A stretch of DNA of 11,072 bases from Actinomycetes bacterium (GTDB lineage Bacteria; Actinomycetota; Acidimicrobiia; Acidimicrobiales; RAAP-2), in contig JAJYZN010000020.1 in the NCBI GenBank assembly GCA_021799915.1, forward strand, positions 1 through 11,072, written 5' to 3'. The notes under the pieces are model-generated. The model ran no database searches and had not been told where the DNA came from. It saw nothing but the letters and a program-made list of their open reading frames with translations. Positions within the stretch are counted from its first letter, which is position 1; every line of letters starts with the position of its first letter. The position numbers and the translations under genes are program-made. Of the stretch, positions 6,684 to 11,072 are shown piece after piece.

Positions 6684-8621
6684 TCAGTCCGATTCCTCTT
6701 GGCGGCGGAGGACGAGGGCGAGGTTCCAGGTCACGAATTCCCGCAGTCCGGGGACGTCGACTGCCCTTCGAGTCCACTGGGGGTAGTAGCGAGGGAACAC
6801 ATCGATCACGTCAACTCCGGCGTGATCCCGAGCTAGCGAGAGCACGGTCTTGATGCTGAGCGGGAACAAGCTCGCGCCAAAACGATTCTTGGGAGGATAT
6901 CCCGTCCGCCTCTCGTAGCGTCGAGCTGCACGTTCGCCCCCCAAATAGTGCCATGGCGAAGTTTCATGGCCGCCGAATGGCGACAGCCAGTTGGTGAATG
7001 CCAGAAAGATGGTGCCTCCGGGGTTAGCCGCCCGTACGAGCTCGTGGAACAGGATCGCGGGTCGGTCAACGTGCTCGATGACATTCGACGAGTGCACCAC
7101 ATCGAAGGTGTCGTCACCAACAGGCAACGCCAGTCCATCGCCGATCACGCCATAGCCGAGTGCTCGTCCAGGTGCGGTCATCTCGTCCCAGAACGGCTCC
7201 ACGAAGACGCTCTTCGCCCCACGCCGACGGAAGGCCTCGGCAAAGTATCCTGGGCCGCCACCCACGTCCAAGACACTCGTGCCGGCAAGCCTGTGATAGC
7301 GGTCAACGATCTCCGCGGTGTCGTCTCCCAGAAGCGTGTAGAAGTGATCTGGATCTTCGAATTGCCGTCGGAACGCCTGGAACAGAGTCAGAGAGCGCCG
7401 TATCCCGTTCCCTGAGCGTGGTGCGGGTCCAGTGGAGTTTTCGAGGCCCTTTCCGGGGCACCGCGTCTCCTGGTGACCAGAAGTGGCAATCGCACCCCGT
7501 TCCACGGGTCCGAGGGGAATTCCGGTGGATCGTCGCCGATGGTGGAAAGTATCTACCGCTTCAGTGAGGAGCCTGATCCACGTGGAGACAGTGCGCTCCC
7601 ACGAGTATCGAGCAGCGTGTGAGCGAGCGCTGGTGCCCATCGCCTCGCGAAGAGATTCGTTCCGCGCCAGCGCGATCCACTCGTGGGCCAAGTCCAATTC
7701 CAGACGTGGCCCCGACGCGTCGACCAGCACACCCGTCTGGTTCCTGACAATGGCGTCACGTACACCGGGAACGTCTGCAGCCAAGGAGGGCGTCCCACTC
7801 GCAGCCGCCTCGAGAATGGACATTCCCCATCCTTCATGGTGCGCTGCGTGCACCAGGAACCATGATTGGGCTAAAAGGCGAGCTTTGTCTTCTTCGCTTA
7901 TTCGACCGATGACGTGGGCACCTGGGACACTCTCGGCCTGGGCCCGTAGCGCAGCGAACTCAGGACCGTCGCCGACCATCACGAACCGACCACCGACATG
8001 CGGCTGGACGTGCTTCCATGCCGCAAGAAGCAGGTGAAGACGCTTGTGTGGGACGAGACGGCCAAGGGAGAGGAATAGGGGCTCCGATGTCTTTTCAGCC
8101 AACTTCCCTTCGGGCAGGTCCACGCCGCTCTCGATGACACGGATCCGCCCGGGGCTTACGCCGATCTCCACGAGTGCTCGAGCGGTGGACGGTGAGACGG
8201 CAACGAAGAGGTTGTGCCGATAGACCGCCGGCATGAGGTGCCGCTCTACTGCCGAGGCACCTGCGGCAATCGGAGCCGGGAAGCGGGACCTCCACTGGTC
8301 AGTATGGACGTGGTGAACGAGGCAAATTGACGGCCCCCGACGCCATAAGGGCGAGAAGAAGGGGAGCCCGTTCTCCACGTCGATGACGACGTCTGCGTCA
8401 CGGTAATGGCGGGCATGGACGAACGGCACACCCAAGTACTGGCTGAAGGTGCCTCCTGCTTCGTGGACTTGATATGGGCGGGCATCGACAGGCCCACCAC
8501 AGACCAGCGCGACCTGGTGTCCCCGTGATGTGAGCTCTCGAAGTAGGCGGTCTGCGAGCACTTCGGAGCCACCGGCCTGAGGATGGGCTAGGTCACGCCA
8601 ATTGACCATGACGATCTTCAT
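6684..8621 (-). CDS. GT4 glycosyltransferase fused to class I SAM-dependent methyltransferase
   Basis: A single 645-codon frame joins two enzymes. Residues 1-358 form a GT-B, family 4 retaining glycosyltransferase: the AGGSE loop (16-20) at the N-lobe, GRLVPHKR (187-194) for the nucleotide-sugar phosphates, and HHEGWGMSILEAAASGTP (261-278) with the EX7E pair Glu263/Glu271. Residues about 408-645 form a class I methyltransferase: motif I LDVGGGPGYF (451-460), an acidic residue after beta-2 (Glu475) for the SAM ribose, and FDVVHSSNVIEHV (506-518) as motif II. A polar linker (360-407) joins them. An in-frame GTG at 7503-7505 (Val373) could allow separate translation of the second half, but it has no clear ribosome binding site. 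The start ATG at 8621 has TAGG seven to eight bases ahead. The gene ends TGATGA, 25 bp before aftD. The two halves recall M. tuberculosis Rv0225 and Rv0224c, which are separate neighbouring genes. Donor sugar and methyl acceptor are unknown. Confidence 0.92.
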   Translation of the reverse strand: MKIVMVNWRDLAHPQAGGSEVLADRLLRELTSRGHQVALVCGGPVDARPYQVHEAGGTFSQYLGVPFVHARHYRDADVVIDVENGLPFFSPLWRRGPSICLVHHVHTDQWRSRFPAPIAAGASAVERHLMPAVYRHNLFVAVSPSTARALVEIGVSPGRIRVIESGVDLPEGKLAEKTSEPLFLSLGRLVPHKRLHLLLAAWKHVQPHVGGRFVMVGDGPEFAALRAQAESVPGAHVIGRISEEDKARLLAQSWFLVHAAHHEGWGMSILEAAASGTPSLAADVPGVRDAIVRNQTGVLVDASGPRLELDLAHEWIALARNESLREAMGTSARSHAARYSWERTVSTWIRLLTEAVDTFHHRRRSTGIPLGPVERGAIATSGHQETRCPGKGLENSTGPAPRSGNGIRRSLTLFQAFRRQFEDPDHFYTLLGDDTAEIVDRYHRLAGTSVLDVGGGPGYFAEAFRRRGAKSVFVEPFWDEMTAPGRALGYGVIGDGLALPVGDDTFDVVHSSNVIEHVDRPAILFHELVRAANPGGTIFLAFTNWLSPFGGHETSPWHYLGGERAARRYERRTGYPPKNRFGASLFPLSIKTVLSLARDHAGVDVIDVFPRYYPQWTRRAVDVPGLREFVTWNLALVLRRQEESD

Positions 8622-8675
8622 CGCGCATGGCCTAATCGTGATGTCGACACGAAATTGGTGAAGGCGTGGGAACGA

Positions 8676-8930
8676 TCAAGTGACCAGGGGGGTGATGCTT
8701 GAGGCGATCTGGCCTCCCGGAGATGAAGACATGGGGCGATTGAGAGCTCTGGCGCTGGCGTCAACGGCATTAGCCCTGAATGACGTTGAATGACCGCAGC
8801 TCGAACTCGCGCTCCAGAGTTCGTGGCGCGCCAGATCTTCGATACCGAACCTCTGGTACGACACCCGGAATTGGGGAAAGCGCGTAGTAAGGCACTCGGC
8901 GAACTCCCAGGCTTCGCTCTCGGGAGTCAT
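8676..8930 (-). CDS. Small coupled ORF, unknown function, possibly frameshifted
   Basis: An 84-codon frame whose ATG overlaps the stop of the GT2 gene as ATGA (8927-8930), a classic arrangement for translational coupling; no independent ribosome binding site is seen. The first ~37 residues look like real protein (RFPQFRVSYQRFGIEDLARH, with alternating hydrophobic positions). The rest is Ser/Ala-rich and looks untranslated. From about 8820 the next frame reads TLEREFELRSFNVIQG and stops at 8770, which looks more protein-like than the tail of the open frame. A single-base shift near 8820 would give a product of about 53 residues. I do not recognise a family and see no membrane segment or signal peptide. 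It may be a short real protein, a decayed gene, or a sequencing error. The 54 bp between it and the GT4 gene hold only that gene's ribosome binding site. Confidence 0.4.
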   Translation of the reverse strand: MTPESEAWEFAECLTTRFPQFRVSYQRFGIEDLARHELWSASSSCGHSTSFRANAVDASARALNRPMSSSPGGQIASSITPLVT

Positions 8931-9847
8931 TGGGAATAGGACGAGTGCCCCTCCACCTTCGAGGGTGCATATGAGCGGGGAGCGACCGCCGGCACCAGAT
9001 CCTGCTTCGCCTCATCCGACATGACGACTAAGCCACCGGTCGACTGAGTCGAATGGCTATCGACTTTGATACTCATTACGTCGCTCAACATCGACAGTGG
9101 GTCACGCAACATGCGCACCCGACTTCCTCCGACGTGACGCCAGAAGACCGGAACCTCAGCAATCCTCAGGCCGAGCCTACGAGCGAGGACCAATAGGTCG
9201 ACATCAAAGGCAAATCGCTCGGTGCGGGTGAATTGGAACAGGAGGCGAGCAATGGGAGTCCGGAAGGCCTTGAACCCGCATTGCGTATCTTCGAGCGACA
9301 ACTTGGTGGCAGCATTGACCACGCGGTTGAACATGCGGCCCATGATGATGCGTCCGAAGTTGTCGCAGATGACCGTCGACGTCGGGAGTGCGCGGGATCC
9401 GATGGCGACGTCTGCCTGCTCCAGAGCGGCGAGCAACTGGGGAAGTTGCGAAGGATCCACGGACATGTCGGAGTCCATGAACACTGAGACTGGTGACCGG
9501 ACCTGAGCCACTCCGGCGCGAACCGCACCACCTTTGCCGACGTTGCGATGAAGGCGGACGGCACGGGAATGCGGGAATCTCCTGAGCAGGGCGAGAGCAC
9601 GTTCGGCGGTGCAGTCGGTGCTGCCGTCATCCACGACGATGATCTCGGTGGTTGCGGGGTCGATGGCGCCGGTGGCGGCGCCCACTGTGAGTAGTGGGAG
9701 GGAGTCATCTAGGCGAGCCTCTTCGTTGAAGGCCGGAATGACGATCGTAAGTGCGAGGTCGCGGGGATCGGGCCTCGGATCGCGGCGAGCGCTGATCCGG
9801 AATGCCATTCCGGGGCGATTGGAGTGCTCTGGGGCCGGCGCGATCAC
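8927..9847 (-). CDS. GT2 polyprenyl/dolichyl-phosphate sugar synthase-type glycosyltransferase
   Basis: A 306-residue family 2 (GT-A, inverting) glycosyltransferase. In order it has IPAFNEE (37-43), VVDDGSTD (71-78), GKGGAVRAG (104-112), the metal-binding MDSDMS (124-129; the DXD-like acids), DTQCGFKAF (187-195) and ERFAFDVDLL (210-219). The last two are characteristic of the ALG5-like dolichyl-phosphate glucosyltransferase group, which moves a sugar from UDP- or GDP-sugar to a polyprenyl phosphate at the cytoplasmic face. There is no membrane segment, so the enzyme is soluble or peripheral. The C-terminal ~45 residues are a non-conserved tail. I chose the GTG at 9845-9847 because GGAGGT lies six bases upstream; a further GTG at 9865 in the same frame lacks such a site. 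As first gene after the promoter it may make a lipid-linked sugar used by the GT-C enzyme downstream, although AftD itself uses an arabinose donor. Sugar specificity cannot be read here. Confidence 0.92.
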   Translation of the reverse strand: MIAPAPEHSNRPGMAFRISARRDPRPDPRDLALTIVIPAFNEEARLDDSLPLLTVGAATGAIDPATTEIIVVDDGSTDCTAERALALLRRFPHSRAVRLHRNVGKGGAVRAGVAQVRSPVSVFMDSDMSVDPSQLPQLLAALEQADVAIGSRALPTSTVICDNFGRIIMGRMFNRVVNAATKLSLEDTQCGFKAFRTPIARLLFQFTRTERFAFDVDLLVLARRLGLRIAEVPVFWRHVGGSRVRMLRDPLSMLSDVMSIKVDSHSTQSTGGLVVMSDEAKQDLVPAVAPRSYAPSKVEGHSSYSQ

Positions 9848-9900
9848 CGGGTGACCTCCGCCCACTGCGTATCCGCAGTTCCCCCCATGCTCCCCGCCAT
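9844..9900 (-). CDS. Possible 18-residue leader ORF overlapping the GT2 start
   Basis: ATG at 9898-9900 opens a frame reading MAGSMGGTADTQWAEVTR whose TGA (9844-9846) overlaps the GTG start of the GT2 gene as GTGA. The strong ribosome binding site of the GT2 gene lies inside this frame, as does the 9864-9879 hairpin. GAGGGG directly precedes the ATG but is too close for an ideal site. If translated, ribosomes finishing here would open the hairpin and re-start on the GT2 gene. The overlap may be chance; there is no conservation evidence. Confidence 0.25.
   Translation of the reverse strand: MAGSMGGTADTQWAEVTR
9854..9859 (-). promoter_or_regulatory. Strong ribosome binding site deciding the GT2 start
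   Basis: The coding strand reads GGAGGTCACCCGGTG. The GGAGGT core is a full match to the anti-Shine-Dalgarno sequence of 16S rRNA, with a six-base spacer to the GTG at 9847. It is by far the best ribosome binding site in the window and is the reason for taking this start rather than the GTG at 9865 or the ATG at 9808. Confidence 0.85.
9864..9879 (-). promoter_or_regulatory. Hairpin in the GT2 leader, four bases before the ribosome binding site
   Basis: The coding strand reads ACTGCG-GATA-CGCAGT, a perfect six-base-pair stem with a four-base loop. It ends four bases before GGAGGT, so folding could affect ribosome access, and it would be opened by translation of the small leader frame. No known riboswitch class is recognisable. 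A short operator for a DNA-binding protein is the alternative. Confidence 0.4.
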
Positions 9901-10024
9901 CCCCTCATCGCCGGCCCAGCTCCCCGCGGACGGCGATCAGAATACTCCCGCACAATCAGATCAGTGCCTGGCGTGCATCTCGAGCCGAGTCCACTACCTG
10001 CGGCCGCCATCGCAGATCCCTAAG

Positions 10025-10053
10025 ATCATGTCGCTCTAATGACCGCGTGTCAA
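10025..10053 (-). promoter_or_regulatory. Predicted sigma-70-type promoter for the glycosyltransferase operon
   Basis: The coding strand has a perfect TTGACA at 10053-10048, a 17-bp spacer, and CATGAT (four of six matches to TATAAT) at 10030-10025. Transcription would start near 10018 and give a leader of about 170 bases before the GT2 GTG at 9847. It lies in the largest gap of the window, downstream of the NlpC/P60 stop, where a new transcription unit is expected. It is a consensus match only, with no experimental support. Confidence 0.5.
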
Positions 10054-10066
10054 TGAGCATCCGGGT

Positions 10067-10091
10067 GTGACCCGTCCCGGAGTGGGATCAC
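10067..10091 (-). terminator. Possible stem-loop after the NlpC/P60 gene, no U-tract
   Basis: Thirty-eight bases after the NlpC/P60 stop the coding strand reads GTGATCCC, a ten-base loop, then GGGTCAC. This pairs as a seven-base-pair stem with one bulged T. A competing small stem, CGGGT-CAC-ACCCG, lies at 10062-10074. There is no run of T after either, so intrinsic termination of the usual type is doubtful, though high-GC actinobacteria often lack the U-tract. An operator for the promoter just downstream is possible too. Confidence 0.28.
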
Positions 10092-10129
10092 CGTGTGCTC
10101 TCACCCAGCTTCTCGCACAGTGGTGCCGA

Positions 10130-11072
10130 CTAAGGCTGACCAGCACCGATCAGCCCGAACGTGAAGAGAGGGGAGTACGAGACGGTTTCTCCGGTCTCGG
10201 GTGCCTGGATGATGGTTTGTGAGCCATATGGCCCCGATCCTACGAACATGACGACGTGGTCCACGATGCCGTCCCCGTCCAGGTTGAAGTAGAAGAGGAG
10301 GTCCCCGGGCTCCAGATCGTTGAGCGCCACATGGGGCACAGCCGCGTACTGGCTTGCCGCTGTGCGCGGGATCGACACGCCGGCCTGTGCCCAGGCCCAT
10401 TGCGTGAGGCCCGAGCAGTCGAATCCGATTCCGGGAGTCTCTCCCCCCCATACGTAGGGAACTCCCAGCTGAGATATAGCTGCCCGCACGGCCGCCAAAC
10501 CGGCACTGTTGGATGATCCGCTCCCTCCGACGGAAGTCGGAGTGCCTGCCCCAGATGGTGTTCCACCTTGGTCGTGACTTGCCGCCGCCGCTGCTTGATT
10601 GGCAGCTGTGATGGAAGCGGTGGATGTACCGCTCCCATCGACGGTAGCGACGACCGTCGCCGCCGCTGCCGCCTGCGCCGCGGCGGCTTGCGCCGCGGCT
10701 GCCGAGCGAGCCGCCTGCGCCGCGGCGGCTTCCTGAATGGCCTTGGCCCGGGCCGCAGCGGCGACTTCCTGGGCCAACGTGCCCTGCACCTTTTGGAGAG
10801 TGGCTTCGGTCTGCGCAGTCGCCGCCTCATTGGACTGGCGGAGCTGTTCCGCCTGTTGTGCTGCGGCCTGAGCACCACTCACTTCGGCCTTCTGGTGGGC
10901 CTCGTCGGTGGTCATGCTTGACTCAGCCTGGCCGAGTGAAGCGGCGTCGGCCGAGACGTCGCCGATCACCGTGTTCTCGTACTCGACGCGGTCGTCGATT
11001 CCGTTGGCCGACGTCGAGAACACCGCGGCGATTTGCGTCGCCACGTCTCCGCACATGTAAGCCCGGACTGCA
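10130..11072 (-). CDS. NlpC/P60 peptidoglycan hydrolase with Ala-rich helical region, N-terminus cut by window edge
   Basis: About 313 residues are visible. The first ATG in the window is at 11056, but the frame continues upstream (AVRAY) to the right edge, so the true start and any signal peptide lie outside. Numbered from that ATG, residues ~20-135 are polar and Gln/Ala-rich, like the coiled coil found before the catalytic domain of RipA-type actinobacterial hydrolases. Residues ~98-160 are mostly alanine, followed by a Gly/Ser/Thr linker (~160-185). The NlpC/P60 domain fills 186-308: YVWGGETPGIGFDCSGL with the catalytic Cys214, DHVVMFVG with His267, and IIQAP with Gln284 where the third polar residue, often His, is expected. 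Such enzymes cut the D-Glu-to-diamino-acid bond of the peptide stem outside the membrane. It ends in TAG and seems to belong to a separate unit from the glycosyltransferase operon. Confidence 0.9.
   Translation of the reverse strand, partial: AVRAYMCGDVATQIAAVFSTSANGIDDRVEYENTVIGDVSADAASLGQAESSMTTDEAHQKAEVSGAQAAAQQAEQLRQSNEAATAQTEATLQKVQGTLAQEVAAAARAKAIQEAAAAQAARSAAAAQAAAAQAAAAATVVATVDGSGTSTASITAANQAAAAASHDQGGTPSGAGTPTSVGGSGSSNSAGLAAVRAAISQLGVPYVWGGETPGIGFDCSGLTQWAWAQAGVSIPRTAASQYAAVPHVALNDLEPGDLLFYFNLDGDGIVDHVVMFVGSGPYGSQTIIQAPETGETVSYSPLFTFGLIGAGQP
10668..10731. repeat. 22-bp direct repeat pair in the Ala-rich coding region
   Basis: The same 22 bases occur at 10668-10689 and 10710-10731, 42 bp (14 codons) apart and in the same frame, encoding part of the AAAQAA pattern in the NlpC/P60 protein. 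This looks like internal duplication of a simple alanine-rich helix and probably allows length variation among strains. Confidence 0.8.

Noticed and set aside
9848..9865. GTG at 9865 as the start of the GT2 gene
   Set aside because: It lacks a good ribosome binding site and lies inside the hairpin. The GTG at 9847 has GGAGGT at ideal spacing.

Overview
The window is visibly G+C-rich, and every gene I can support lies on the minus strand, so transcription runs from right to left. Content and protein style point to a high-GC actinobacterium. The closest match to what I remember is the Acidimicrobiia (deep-branching, non-mycolate Actinobacteria), but that placement rests on recall of protein style and not on a marker gene. 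I see no rRNA, tRNA, CRISPR array, transposase or phage gene. The long plus-strand open frames are antisense shadows of the real genes.

In the direction of transcription the layout is as follows. (1) A partial NlpC/P60 peptidoglycan hydrolase with an alanine-rich coiled-coil-like region (10130-11072, N-terminus beyond the right edge). (2) A 282-bp gap with a plausible -35/-10 promoter, a long leader, an upstream small ORF and a hairpin just before a very strong ribosome binding site. (3) A family 2 glycosyltransferase of the dolichyl/polyprenyl-phosphate sugar synthase type (8927-9847). (4) A small ORF starting in an ATGA overlap, perhaps frameshifted (8676-8930). (5) A GT4 glycosyltransferase fused to a class I SAM-dependent methyltransferase (6684-8621). 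(6) A very large AftD-type GT-C arabinofuranosyltransferase of 1544 residues (2024-6658). (7) A 17-bp tandem repeat overlapping the AftD stop codon (1977-2034). (8) A condensation-domain-like HHxxxDG acyltransferase (712-1869). (9) A PlsC/LPLAT-type acyltransferase running off the left edge (1-666).

Genes 3 to 9 look like one cell-envelope glycoconjugate operon. The GT2 would load a sugar on a polyprenyl-phosphate carrier, the GT4 part would add a sugar from a nucleotide donor at the cytoplasmic face, and the methyltransferase could cap or modify the glycan. The membrane GT-C would extend an arabinan-like chain at the outer face from a lipid-linked donor, and the two acyltransferases could build or decorate a lipid anchor. 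The gene set recalls the mycobacterial Rv0224c-Rv0236c (aftD) neighbourhood. Here the Rv0225-like and Rv0224c-like activities are fused in one polypeptide. The pathway assignment is inference; the enzyme families are much firmer.
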